Assembly: GCA_019448385.1 (NCBI GenBank)
Contig: JAGTXO010000002.1
Location: 806,001 to 870,000, forward strand
Direction of reading: 5' to 3'
DNA length: 64,000 nucleotides
From: Diacronema lutheri
Lineage: Eukaryota > Haptophyta > Pavlovophyceae > Pavlovales > Pavlovaceae
Shown: piece by piece, positions 42,335 to 52,903 of the stretch
Layout of the letters: each line of letters begins with the position of its first letter
Position numbering within the stretch: the first letter of the stretch is position 1
Made by a program: the position numbers and the translations under genes
Notes under the pieces: model-generated
Seen by the model: the letters and a program-made list of their open reading frames with translations, nothing else
What the model was told of the DNA's origin: nothing
Databases searched by the model: none

Positions 42335-44568
42335 ATGCCGCTGCGTCGCTTGGCAGCGGCGGGGCGCGGCGGGGCGCGCGCGCCGAGCACGCTCGCGCTG
42401 GGGCTGCTCTTCACCGCGCAGCTTGGCACTTGTGCTCGCCGACCGCCCGCGCCCTCGCCGCTCGACTGCCACAATCGTCGGTGCGCGAGCGCGCACAGCC
42501 TCAACCGGGCAGGCACCAGGCACCTCGTGCCAGTCCCGCCACCCATCCCGCCTCCGCCAAGCTCGCCACCGCCGCCGAGCCGCCCGCCAATGCCGCCGCC
42601 ACCGCCATCGCCACCGCCGCCGCCGAGCGCGCCGCCCGCGCCTCCGCCGAGCTCGCCGCCGCCGTTCTTTCCGCCGTCGGCGCCGCCCCGCCCGCCGCCT
42701 CCGCGCGCGCCTCCGCCGCACGCACCGCCCGAGCCGCCGCCACCATCGCCGCTCTCGCCGCCGCCGTACGTGTGGTACGAGGGTGGCCGTCCGTCCGTCT
42801 TCGCCCTCGCCGCCGGCCGTTGCCACACGTGCGCGCTGTTCGCGTGCAGCGCGCGGCCGGGCTCTCTTCCGAGGGAACGCGACACGTCGGGCGCGCTCAA
42901 GTGCTGGGGGTGCAACGACGGTGGGCAGCTGGGGCTCGGCGACGACGAGCCGCGTGGCTACTCCCCGGAGACCGCGCCGCTCCTCCTCCCGCCCGTGCAG
43001 CTCGGCCTGCCCGCGTCGGGCCTCGTTGCCGTGTCCGCTGGGGGGTGCCACACGTGCGCGCTCTGGCGCGGCGGGGGGCTCAAGTGCTGGTGCGTGCCGC
43101 GCGTGCGTCGCCCTGCGCGTCCTGCTGCGCGCGCATGTGCCCACGGCGCGCGCACGCGCGCGCGCCGCGCCGCGCCGCCGCGGCAGGGGGTGCAACGCGT
43201 GGGGACAGCTGGGTCTTGGCTCGTCGCGCGAGGCGGTGGGAGCAGATGGCGTTTCGATGGGTGTGCAGCTGCCGTGGGTGCACCTCGGCACCTCTGAGCG
43301 CGCGGCGGCAGTGTCGGCGCAAGGCGAGGCGCACACGTGCGTCGCGCTCCACTCGGGCGGTGCAAAATGCTTTGGCGCGAACTCGCACGGCCAGCTCGGG
43401 TACGGCGACGGGCTGCCGCGCGGCTCGCTTGAGAACTCGATGGGTGACTGGCTGGCCGCTCTCGACTTTGGCGAGGGCGAGCGGCTCAAGGCACGCGCGC
43501 CGCGCGCGCCCGTCAGCCAATCCCATACCGCCGCTACGCCGCGCGCGTGCCGGCGCACGCTCACGCATCGACCCGCGTCGCGTCACGTCGCGTCGCGTCG
43601 CGCGGTTGGGCCGCCCAGGCGATCCGGACCGGCGGCAAGCACACGTGCGCCGTGCTCGCGTCGGGCGCGCTCAAGTGCTTTGGCGCGAACCAGTGGGGGC
43701 AGCTCGGGCTCGGCGACAGCGCAACGCGCGGCGCGCGGGCGCGCGAAACCCCCTCAGCGCTGGCCGCCGTGCCGCTCGGCTCGGGCGTGCGCGCGCGCGA
43801 CGTTGTCGTCGGCAGGCACTGGACGTGCGTGCTCGTCGAGCAGCCGCGCCCCGCCTTCTCGCGCGCGCTCCCGTCGCTAGGCCGGTGGCGCGCGCCGGCC
43901 CGCGTGCCCGCCGAGCGCGTCGTCAAGTGCTTTGGCGGCAACTATTTCGGCGAGCTTGGGTACGGGGACACACGCGCGCGCGGCCAGACCGCGGAGACGA
44001 CGGGCGACCGGCTGGCGCCGCTCCCGCTCGGCGAGGCGGTCGTTGCGCTGCACGGCGGCGGAAGCGGCAGCCACGTGTGCGCTCTGCTCGCCGACGGCAG
44101 CTACAAGTGCTGGGGCGCCGACGAGGCCGGTCAACTCGGCCTCGGCATTGAGGTGCGTCAAGACGCGCACTTTGGCGATCGCGCCGGTGAGATGAGCGCT
44201 CTGCCCGCGCTCGCGCTGCGCGGCAGGCCGGGCTCGCGCGTGCTTGCGGGCGCTGCGGGTGAGCGCCACCACTGCGCGCTGCTCAACGAGGGCGACGTCA
44301 AGTGCTGGGGCGATGCGCGCTCCGGCGCGCTCGGCTATGGCGACCAGCGCGCGCGCGGTGCGAGCGCAAAAACGATGGGCAGCTTTCTGCCCGCCGTCGA
44401 GTTGGCGCCTTCGTGCGACCGCTCGACCAATCGCGACCAGTCGCCGCCGCCGAGCGCGCCGCCGTGCCCGCCGCCACCGCCAAGCTCGCCGCCCGCGCCG
44501 CCGCCCAGCCCGCCGCGCCCGCCGCCGTCGCCGCGGCCGCCTCCGTGGCCGCACCAGCCGCCGCACCA

Positions 44569-44602
<34 letters not shown>

Positions 44603-45187
44603 CGCGCGCCGCCCTCGCCATCGCGCGCGCAACTCCGCTCCGCTCGGCATGCGGTGCGCGCTCCGACTCCATCGCACCAGCACCACCACGAGCAGTCGCG
44701 CAGCGGGTCATCCTTCTCCGCCTCGCACTGGTCTGCCCCTGAGATGGCGCCGCCGCGCGCGTCGCTCGTCCAGCTGAGAGTGCGCGCACCGCCGCCCTCG
44801 CCAATGCCGCCGCCTCCCTCGGTGCTCGTGCCCGCCGCGCCGCCGCCCGCGTCGCCGCCGCCCTGGAGGTTGCCCTCATCGCACGGCGCGAGCAACACGT
44901 GGCTCAAGCCCGCCGCCGACGCGCTCTCCCTGCCGGCGGCCTACGAGGCGCGGGCCGAGAACGGCAGCGGCGCGCAGGCGCCACGCGCGCGGTCGTTGTC
45001 GGCGCACCTGCCCGCCGTCGGAGCGGCGCTCGCGCTCGCGTTCGCGTGCACGGCGCTCTTCGCCGCCGCGGGGAGATTGCGGCGAGCGTATGCGGTGTCG
45101 GCCAGCGCGCAGCTGGCCGGTCGGAGACGCAGCGGTGGCGAGCCAGAGCCGCCCGGCTCGGCGACAGGTGCGGCACAGCTACTCTAA
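42335..45187 (+). CDS. Pherophorin-like RCC1-repeat type I membrane protein
   Basis: Join 42335..43089, 43187..43490, 43619..45187 (875 aa). The second intron (43491-43618) fits best as GC-AG: it joins GERLK to AIRTGGKHTCA; a GT donor at 43512 would add seven residues. The start at 42335 gives a signal peptide (STLALGLLFTAQLGTCA). Then comes a Pro-rich S-P-P-P-P stretch of hydroxyproline-glycoprotein type, RCC1-type blades with the repeat (H)TCAL...LKCWG.N..GQLGLGD (for example CHTCALWRGGGLKCW, NAWGQLGLGS, SGALKCFGANQWGQLGLGD, GSYKCWGADEAGQLGLG), a second Pro-rich stretch, one membrane helix (AVGAALALAFACTALFAAA) and a short basic tail. It probably displays a Cys-bearing beta-propeller at the cell surface or scale. 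Residues between VLVE and VVKCFGG may hide another intron. Confidence 0.75.
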
Positions 45188-45352
45188 ACTTTTTTGCCGA
45201 TGCAGCATCTGTGCGCTGAGGCTCGTTAGCCGTGCGAGCGATCTGTACGATCGCCGGCACGATCTCGAGGCAAACTGGTCGCATTCCGTGAAGTGCATGA
45301 GTACCACGGGTGCGATGTGCTCTAAAGCCCACGCAGCAATGTGAAGCAGCAA

Positions 45353-45370
45353 CCGGGAGCGCGCTCCCGG
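45353..45370. repeat. 18-bp perfect palindrome in convergent spacer
   Basis: ccgggagcgcgctcccgg equals its reverse complement. It lies between the RCC1 stop (45187) and the ATP synthase epsilon stop (45409), 39 nt past the latter. Confidence 0.75.
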
Positions 45371-45408
45371 CTTCCGCGTCAAACCCACGTCGAGATGTGA
45401 GTGCCCTT

Positions 45409-45748
45409 TTACTTGTTGGCCGCCGCAGTCGCGGCGGCGGTGGCTGCGTCCTCGATGATCTCTGCAGTGAGGGCGGGCGCGCGCACAGCGCGCTCGGGCA
45501 CGCCCGCGCCTCAGAACACCGCACCGCCAGGCCGCAGCTGCAAAGGGCGCGTGATGCCCGAGCCGGGAGGGCTGCGCGCGCGCACCGGTCTTCACGCGCT
45601 TGCCACCCTCGTACTTCATAATCCGGACGTGCAAGCCCTCAGAGGCAATTTTCTTCGCCTTCATCGGCTCCTTGAGCGCCTCGCGCACGTGCTCCGCGCA
45701 CAGCTGCGAGTACTTCAAGAAGGTGATGCCCGCAGCGCGCCACGACAT
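45409..45748 (-). CDS. ATP15: Mitochondrial F1-ATP synthase epsilon subunit
   Basis: Complement of join 45409..45461, 45586..45748 (71 aa; phase-1 GT-AG intron of 124 nt). The protein starts MSWRAAGITFLKYSQLCAEH and continues VREALKEPMKAKKIAS to KYEGGKRVKT, then EIIEDAATAAA in exon 2. The W-R-x-A-G-x-x-F/Y-x-x-Y/F-S-Q-x-C-A and V-R-x-A-L-K signature is diagnostic of the small mitochondrial epsilon subunit (yeast ATP15, human ATP5F1E), about 50-75 aa. It stabilises the central stalk foot of F1. The Ala-rich tail is longer than in animals. The start is the ATG at 45748; an upstream in-frame GTG is ignored. Confidence 0.85.
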
Positions 45749-46065
45749 GGCTCTTGTCACCCGCGAGAGGCTCTCACACCGACAGGCGAGTTTCAGATCG
45801 AGGGCACGATGGCGACCGGGAGCGCCAAAGCGGGTTTTGACATAATTTATATTATTTTTTTAAAAATCACTATTCGCGAGACTGCTGCCGACGGCACGCT
45901 CGGCGTGGGCGGTGCGCGCGGCAAGCGCATGCGCGAGGCCGCGCGTGCGGCTCCGTGGGCAGCTTCGTTCAACCATCCCTGATCCGAAGTCCTTGTCACA
46001 CACAAAAAAAACGGCCAGCGCCGCGGCCATTTCTCCGCGCGCCACTGCGCTAGCGCACCTCGGCC
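45749..46065. other. Spacer with AT-rich island between ATP15 and eIF2B-epsilon
   Basis: 317 bp without a supported gene. An AT-rich island at about 45836-45874 (ataatttatattatttttt) lies 90-125 nt upstream of the ATP15 start and is the most AT-rich stretch of the region, a plausible TATA-like promoter. An A8 run at about 46003-46010 and a palindrome at 46046 lie in the eIF2B-epsilon 3' flank. Confidence 0.45.
46046..46057. repeat. 12-bp perfect palindrome 8 nt past the eIF2B-epsilon stop
   Basis: tgcgctagcgca equals its reverse complement and lies just downstream of the minus-strand stop at 46066. It fits the pattern of 3'-end palindromes in this window. Confidence 0.55.
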
Positions 46066-48721
46066 TCAGTCGTCCTCGTTCTCATCACCCGAATCGCTCT
46101 CCGCCTCTGCGAGCCACGTGAGGAAGGGCGCGCACTGCGTGCGCCGCGCCTTGCGCGCCGAGCCGGCGGGCGCCGCATCCGCCGCGGCCGCCCAGCGCAC
46201 AATGGCCTGCTCCGGCAGCACGTCGTGGTCGTACAGCGCCTGCATCACAAACTGGAACACGTCGGCCACCCACGGCAGCGCATCCTCACACAGCTCCTGC
46301 GCATCGCTCGCACATGCACGACACGCAGCCGCAGCAGAGCCGAGTTTGAGCGCAGCGCGCGAGGGCGGCGCGCGGGCGCGCAGTGCGCGCGCGCGCAGCA
46401 CCGACCGCGCGGCGGCAGCGCACCTCCAGCGCCTCGATGAGCTTCTGCTGGTCCGCGCCCGTCGTCACGTAGCGCCTGAGCAGCGCCGCCCATGTGTGCA
46501 CGCCCTCCTTAAGGCTTTTGAGAAGAGCCTTTCGCCCACACTGGCCGCTCTCGACTCCGCCCGCGCGCAGCGCGAGGGCTTGCACGCGCGCGAGCAGCGA
46601 TTGGAGGGAGACGGCGGCGCAATCGGCGACGGAGCGGTTATAAGCAAACTTGAGCGCGTTCACCTCGAGCACAATGTTGTCCACCGCGTTGCTGCGACGC
46701 AGGCGGCGGCGCCGCGAGCAGGCGCGCGTACGGACGACAAGACAAGAGCCGGCGCGCGCGGTGAGAGAGACGCGCGCGCGGGCGGTGCAGGGGCTGGGCG
46801 CGTAGCTGCGCGTCGCTACTTTGCTGCGATGCGGCGCGCACTTGTCCTCGAGCATGCCCGCGAGGATGTCGAGCGCGTTCTCGATGAACACGTCGCCACC
46901 ACCGAGCGCGCCGCCACCGCCGTCGCCGTCGCCGTCGCCGTCGCCATCGTCCGAGTCGTCGGGCTCGAGCGGCGGCTCGCGCCGCGGCCGTGCGCATGCG
47001 CATGACGCGGCGGGTGGCGAGTGGCCGTGCAGGAAACCGCTGCCGCCCGCGCCGAGCGCATGCGCGGCATCAGCGTGCGCGTCGGCCGGAAGTCCCGCGT
47101 CGCCGGCCGCGTCGGTGGCCGCGCGCTCGCCGCCGCCTGGCGCCGCGCCATCCGCGCCCTCGTCGTCGTCGGAGAAGGCGTCCTCCGAATCCTCGTCGCC
47201 CTCGGCCCACCGGTCCGCGCACCCTTCGCTCCCCTCGCCCGCGCCCGCGCCCGCCGCGCCCGCCAAGTTCGGCCGCAACGCGCGCGCCGCGTGCCGAGTG
47301 TAGAGGGTACGTGACTGCAGCTTGACGCCCGCACCCACGACAACGCCGCGGCCGAGCACGCAGCCTGCGCCAATGGATGCGCCCGCGCCCACAACGACGC
47401 CCTCGCACAGCACCGCGCCGCGCACGCTCGCGCCCTCGCCAATGGTGACCCCCGCCCACAGCACCGAGTCAACGACTACGGTCCGATCGCCAATCGAGCA
47501 CCGCCGGCCAAGGACAGAGCGCGTGACGCGCGCGTCGGCGCCGATGCTCGAGCCGCCGCCGAGGAGCACGCGCACGCCAATCTGCGCCGAGCGCGCGAGC
47601 GAGACGCCCTCCTCCGCGTACGCGTTGCCGCGACTCTGTCTGTATGTCGTGCCGAGCTGCGTGCCATCTACGGGGGGGGCGCCCGGCTGGCCGGCGACAG
47701 CGTCCATCGAGCTGAGCAGGTTGGCGTCGGGCACCTGCGGGAAGCTCCAGCGCGCGAGCACGTCTGCGCTTAGCTCCACGTACGTCCGCCAATCAGAAAC
47801 GCGCGCCGCGTACGGAGCGGACGCGGCGGCGCCGACCGAGCGGGCCCCCATCTCGTGCACGTGGATCGTTTTGCCAAGGATCTCGGAGGAGAGGACGCTG
47901 GTCAGCATGTCGGTGCGCAGCTCGGCCCAGTCGAAGTTGTCGACGAGCAGCGTGAGCACCTCCAGCGTGCACACGTCCACGCCCAGATCGAAGAGGTCGA
48001 GCCGCACGCGCAGCTCGGCGCCCGTGGCCGAGGCAGCGTCGAGCAGCTCGAGCGGCAGCTCGACGCGCGGCGCGCGCGCGAGCGGCGCGTCGGCGTCGGC
48101 GTCGGTACGGCGCACCAACCCGTCGGGCATTGACTCGTAATGCAGCAGCCGGCCGCTCGCGCTGTCGACAACGAGGAGCGCGCCGTCGTCGGCCGGCCGG
48201 ATGCGGTGGCCGTATGGGATCCGCGCGAAGCACGCGGTGAGCAACGTGTCCTTGTCGCGCTCGCGCGCGGCGCGGTGCGCGGCGATGAGCGCGGGCAGGT
48301 ACAGGTTGGTCACCACGTCGCCTGGCGCGAGCACGAAGTCGCCCTGGATCACGTTGGCCTCGTAGACCTCGCGCAGCGCGTCACCCGCCGAGAAGCACGG
48401 CGCGCGCGACGCGATGCAGCGCAGCGCCGTGGGGAAGAAGCGCGTCTCCACGGCGCGCAGGTACGCTTGTATCGCCTCCGTGCCGTGGCACGCAAAGACG
48501 AACACCTCCTCCACGCCGCCCGCGCAGAGGAACTCGAGCGTATACTCGAGCAACGGCGCGTTTGCGAGCGGCATCAGCGCCTTGGGCCCGTCAAACGTGG
48601 CGGGGCGCAGCTTGCGCGCACACACGTCGGCGAGGACCACCGCCTGCAATTTCTCCTCGCGCTTCAGGTCAGTGTTTGCCCCGCCGCCGCCGCCCTTCCC
48701 ATCCTTCTTGCCGCCCGCCAT
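46066..48721 (-). CDS. EIF2B5: Translation initiation factor eIF2B epsilon subunit
   Basis: Complement of join 46066..46296, 46424..46691, 46842..48721 (792 aa; introns of 150 nt, phase 2, stop-free and a multiple of three, and 127 nt, phase 0). The N-terminal nucleotidyltransferase-like domain reads LQAVVLADVCARKLRP and PKALMPLANAPLLEYTLEFL. A left-handed beta-helix of hexapeptides follows (IGADARVTRSVLGRRCSIGD, VTIGEGASVRGAVLCEGVVV). An acidic linker, NAVDNIVLEVNALKFAYN, and a C-terminal W2/HEAT domain (LPWVADVFQFVMQALYDHDV) ending in acidic residues complete it. This is the catalytic subunit of the GDP-GTP exchange factor for eIF2, a control point of translation and the integrated stress response. 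Confidence 0.94.
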
Positions 48722-48799
48722 CCCCGGCGCGCCAGATGCACAGCGGGCCGAACGCGCCCTCTCGCGTGGCCGTCTTGTCTACCGTGGGCGAATAAAAGA
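48722..48799. promoter_or_regulatory. Divergent promoter region, eIF2B-epsilon / D27
   Basis: 78 bp between start codons. An AT-rich string aataaaaga lies directly before the D27-like ATG. Shared promoter inferred from layout. Confidence 0.35.
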
Positions 48800-49921
48800 A
48801 TGGTGCGACGCACGCTGCTCGCGCTGGCAATCACCGCGGCGACGGTCCCGGCGAGCGGCGGCCGTGTCGGCGGTGTGGTGCGCCATTGCGCCGCGCGTTC
48901 TGCGCTGCTGCCGCGCATGAGCAGCCCGGCGCTGCCCGACGCGCTCGGCTCGGCGGCGCGCGACGCGTTACTCCGCGCGTCGGACGTGGTACGCGCGTCG
49001 AGTGCGTCTCTCGCGAGCGCGCAGCAGCTCGTGCGCGAGGCTCAGCTCCAGCTCGACGCGTCGGACGCGTCGGCGTCGCGCTGGACGGCTCTGCGCCGGT
49101 CGGCGCTCGCGCGCGTGCTCGCGCTCGACCGGCAAGCCTACCTCGCGATGGTCGGCGAGCTCGCAGGCAGGCTGCCGCGCTCCGAGCTTCCAAACCGGCA
49201 GGGCGTGCCGCTCTCGCCCGGCGCCAGCGCGCAGGCGATCGTCCGTGCTGACGGGGCGATCGATGACTGCACGCTCGCTAACGTGACGTACGCCGAGTCG
49301 CCGCTCGACGTGCTGCTGCTGCGCGTGTTCCGCGCGTGCGTGCGCGACGAGATCGGCTACGCGTCCGATCAGCCGGCGATGGCGGGCCTCGCCGAGGAGG
49401 GGCGCACGTACATGCTGCGCGCGAGCGAGGCGGAGCAGCAGCAGATGGTGGTCAACGTGCTCCGCCGCCTCTTCACGCCCGTCGGCCCTCCGTTTTACCG
49501 CATCTTCATGTCAGGCATCTGGGGGGAGCGGAGGCTCGGCCCGTGGTTCTGGGCGCCCGCGCTCACCTCTTGGGTCACGCCGCTCTTCTTCAAATTCCTC
49601 GTCGGGCCGAGCACGCCCAATTACCGTGCCGACGGTGAGCTCGGCGGGCTGGTCGTCGAGAAGTGCCGCTTCCTGCAGGAGTCCGGCTGCAAGGGGCTGT
49701 GCGTCCACCAGTGCAAGCTGCCCGCGCAGCGATTTTTCGCCGAGGACCTCGGCCTGCCGCTCACCGTCTCGCCAAACTTTGAGACGCAGGAATGCCAATG
49801 GTCCTTTGGCGAGGAGCCGCTGCCCGTCGAGCAGGACGTGTCGCTGCCGACTGGCTGCCTTGCAGGCTGCCCGTCGCGCAAGGCCCTCTCGGAGGCCAAG
49901 GCATGCAACAAGTGCTCGTGA
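48800..49921 (+). CDS. D27-like beta-carotene isomerase (DUF4033)
   Basis: Single exon, 373 aa. The N-terminus (MVRRTLLALAITAATVPASG) looks like a signal peptide followed by a transit-like stretch. The core has SPLDVLLLRVFRACVRDEIG, the region GPPFYRIFMSGIW, and the diagnostic C-terminal block LVVEKCRFLQESGCKGLCVH-QCKLPAQRFF with the Cys cluster of the DUF4033 family; PNFETQECQWSFG and a Cys tail follow. Plant D27 is a plastid iron enzyme turning all-trans into 9-cis beta-carotene in strigolactone synthesis; algal homologues probably isomerise carotenoids, and a strigolactone role should not be assumed. Convergent with the PIH1 gene. Confidence 0.85.
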   Translation: MVRRTLLALAITAATVPASGGRVGGVVRHCAARSALLPRMSSPALPDALGSAARDALLRASDVVRASSASLASAQQLVREAQLQLDASDASASRWTALRRSALARVLALDRQAYLAMVGELAGRLPRSELPNRQGVPLSPGASAQAIVRADGAIDDCTLANVTYAESPLDVLLLRVFRACVRDEIGYASDQPAMAGLAEEGRTYMLRASEAEQQQMVVNVLRRLFTPVGPPFYRIFMSGIWGERRLGPWFWAPALTSWVTPLFFKFLVGPSTPNYRADGELGGLVVEKCRFLQESGCKGLCVHQCKLPAQRFFAEDLGLPLTVSPNFETQECQWSFGEEPLPVEQDVSLPTGCLAGCPSRKALSEAKACNKCS

Positions 49922-49964
49922 CCGAGTGCGTCCCCCCGCGTTGCACCTTACAAATCGGTCACGA
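49916..49964. terminator. 10-bp inverted repeat at the D27 stop codon
   Basis: Arms tcgtgaccga (49916-49925) and tcggtcacga (49955-49964) are perfect and enclose 29 nt. The left arm contains the D27 stop codon (tga, 49919-49921). It lies in the convergent D27/PIH1 spacer. Confidence 0.45.
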
Positions 49965-49987
49965 ACACTTGGTCACCCCCCAGAACA

Positions 49988-52903
49988 CTAGTCGAGCTCG
50001 AAGAGCAGCGCAGCGGCTGGCCGAGCGACAGGCGGTAGCTTGGGCGTGCGCGCCACTGGCAACGTGGGCGGCACATCACCGACGGCAAACGCAGCAGCGC
50101 TCGGCGACATGTGCGCAGCCGGCGCAATGTCTGCCGCGAAAGCCGCCTTCGGGATTGTCGGCGACGGCGAAACTGGCTCGCCTTTGGCGGCGTCGGCACG
50201 AGACGGCGCAGCATCGCTGCGGTGCTCCAACGGCGCAGGCTCGGCGTTTGGCTCTTCGGCCGCGCCGCTGTCAACGCATGCTGCGATCGGCGCTGCCTCC
50301 GACGGCGCGGGCGGTGCGGTGGTCGGCGCGCTCGCGCTCGGCGTCTCAGCCTTGGCCGGCGGCTCCGCCACTGCCGCCTCACGGGTGCGCAACGGCGAGA
50401 GGCTGGCAAGGAGGTGCTTGTCCTTCGCCTCGAACGAGTCCCACTTGCCGAGCTGCGCTTTGCGCAAGATGACGAGCACACACTCGGCGCAGACCTGCCC
50501 GCGGCGGCGCGCGCACGAGGCGACGCGCGCGGACGAGGGTGCGAGCCACGAGCGCACAGCGATTGGGACTCACAGTGCGGCGCGCAGCGGCCGTGCGCAC
50601 ACTGGCGCGGCTTTGGCGTCGCGCACAGCGGGGCCAGCCATCGCCCGATCGATCGGCGCAGCTCGCGCGCGCACCTGCGCACGGCTCTGCTCGGGGTCGA
50701 TGGCATGCGCCAACTCCACCGAGAAGCTGTGCTTGCCATCAGCGGAACGGAATTGCACGTCCAATTCCAAGGGGCGCGCGCACAGCTGAGCAGAGTCGGC
50801 GCGCGCGCCCTCCACGTCGATCACCTGCGCGCCGCGGTGACGCGCAGGGGATGCCGCGCGCGGGAGCCGGCGCACGCAATGTCAGTGTGAGGCTGTCCTG
50901 CCCCGAGTGCAACGCAGGCGAGCCCACGCAGGAGGGGGGGGGGGGGGGGGGGGGGGCATGGGGGGGGGGGGGGCATGGGGGGGGGGGGGGGGGGGGGGGG
51001 GAGGATGGTGGGGCATGGTGGGCAGGAGGCGGGAAAAGGCGTGCGGAGAGTCTGGGAGGCAGCTGCGTCGTGCCATTGTGACATTGTGCTCGTTTTGCCG
51101 CCATTCATACTGTGCAGCCGCGGCGACAGGCGTAGCGGGACGCGCCTCCTCGTCCGGCGAGACGTCCGTCACCACCTCCCGCGCGGCAACGAGCCCGGCG
51201 CTGTCAGCGCGTTCGCCGTCGGCTTCACCAGCCGCTGGCTGAGTCGCGCTCGCGCTGCTGCCGGCGCAGGCGGAGGACACAACCTGCACACCGGCCGCGC
51301 CGCACGCACTGGCCCCGGGCACGGCCAGCGCGGTGGGCGACGCGCTTGGCGGGTCGTCTGCGAGCGCGGCGTGCGCGGCGCTGCGCAGCGTCGCCTGCCG
51401 CGCCTCGTCCGCGCGCTCCGCGTCCGCGCGCGCCTCTGCCGCCCTGGCCTCGGCCTCTGCGACCTTGGTCGCTTGCGCGGCTTTCTCCTCCGCAAGGCGC
51501 TGCTCTGCCTCCTCGCGCTCAGCGCACCCCTCCGCTTCGCTCGGCGCGTGTTGCGCCGCCGCCTTGGGCTCGCGTGGCACGACGGGCATGCTGATCCGTA
51601 GCTCGCGTTTCCCCTTGTCCCACTTGGCGACTGTGGCCGCGTCGTCGACGGCGTACGGCAGTGCGTAGCGTAGCGCGTACGTGCCGCTCTCGTCGGCGAG
51701 CACGAGCGCTCCGCCGTCGAAGCCGAGGTCGATCCCCTTGGAGCTTGAGAGCGCGGGCAGAGAGATGACGACAGTGAGCGTTTCAGCACGAGTGTGCGCC
51801 GCGCGCAGTCGCTGGTCGCCCCATCCGTTCACGAGTTGTGCTCCGCCGCTGCTCGAGTGGAGCAGTTTGGCCTCGGGCGTGGCCGGGGCGCGCTTGGCGG
51901 GCGCAGGCTCGCACGCGACTGGCGGCACGGCAGGGGCGTCAGCCTGCACCGAGCGCGGCACGGGCGCTGCAACGGGCTCCGGCGCCCCGTCGGGCGCGCG
52001 CTCGGGAACGGCCTCCCACGATTGCGCCGCGCGCGCCGTCTCGGCCGGCGGCGCCAGAGGCGCGGCCACGGACTTGGCCGCCTCGGCGCCACGGCTCGCC
52101 TTCGCTGGGCCATCCGGGCCTTCGCGCCGCGCGCCGTCCGCGCGAGCCTGCGTGTGGGCCTGCTTGTCGTGCGCAGCCTTGTTGTGCGTGAGCATCGACG
52201 GGCCGAGCCCAAAGTTGCCAAAGTATTTGAGCTTGGGCAACTTCCACTCGGACGCGAGCTCAATCTTGTGCAGCTTCTGCACGCCCTCGAACGCCGTGCG
52301 CGCCACCATGTCCTTCCACGCCGCCGAGTCGCTCGCACGCGAGAGCACCTCGGGGTGGAAGCACGCGTCGTACACGGTCACATCGGCGCCCGAGCGATCC
52401 TTTTCCGCCTTCGCCTGAGGAGACATGATGTACGGCAAGTTCCATGCCTCGCCACTGCGCCCATTGGGCGCGGTCGTGCGGCTCGACGTTGCCGGCGCGA
52501 TGTCCTCGTGGTGCGTGACGTTGATGAACACCTTGCGGCCGCCTTCCTTCATCCAGCTCTTCACGACAAAGCCGGCGGTCGGCTTGATCAGTTGCTGGCC
52601 CGGTGGCGGCATGCTGGGCGGCATGCCCGCCACCGCCGGCTGCGCAGCACCCTCGCGCGACTCGCGCTCGACCTGCTGCAGGTAGCGCTCCTGCTCCTCG
52701 CGGTTGGCCGGGTCGCTGATCTCGTCCTGGTACTCGGCGAGCAGCGCCTGGAACTGCGGCTGCTGCATGCACTCGGCGATGCGATGCTGCTCCTTGGGCG
52801 TCATGTCCTCGCGCATCCGCGCCGCCTTCTTGGTGCGGATGTCATCCTCGTCATCTGAGACGTCGATCTTCTCCCACTTGGCGTAGTCCCCGTGCGGCGC
52901 CAT
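49988..52903 (-). CDS. DNAAF2: PIH1/Kintoun (DNAAF2)-like dynein assembly factor with CDC37-like N-terminus
   Basis: Tentative complement of join 49988..50494, 50675..50824, 50874..50897, 51083..52903 (833 aa). The first exon carries DYAKWEKIDVSDDEDD, which resembles the N-terminus of the HSP90 co-chaperone CDC37, then a PIH1 domain (KPTAGFVVKSWMKEGGRKVF, NLPYIMSPQAKAEKDRSG, VYDACFHPEVLSRA, GVQKLHKIEL, LPKLKYFGNFG). Next come a Pro/Ala linker, a CS-like module (TLTVVISLPALSSSKGIDLG to RELRISMPV) and an Ala/Glu coiled coil. Small exons DSLTLTLR, then VIDVEGARADSAQ to DGKHSFSVELAHAI, then CAECVLVILRKAQLGKWDSF match the Kintoun C-terminal order. The 24-nt exon and its 49-nt, GC-donor-like intron are the weak points. 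Kintoun helps HSP90/HSP70 preassemble axonemal dyneins in the cytoplasm. An in-frame ATG exists at 52951. Confidence 0.75.
50934..51001. repeat. Poly-G tract (coding-strand poly-C) in PIH1 intron
   Basis: Runs of 23, 14 and 25 G are separated by cat. On the minus coding strand this is a C-rich stretch about 35 nt before the inferred acceptor (50898-50900), like the CFAP43 intron tract. Confidence 0.9.

Noticed and set aside
48140-48799. Longer D27 start inside the eIF2B gene
   Set aside because: The open frame overlaps conserved eIF2B-epsilon sequence on the other strand; the ATG at 48800 gives a signal-like N-terminus.
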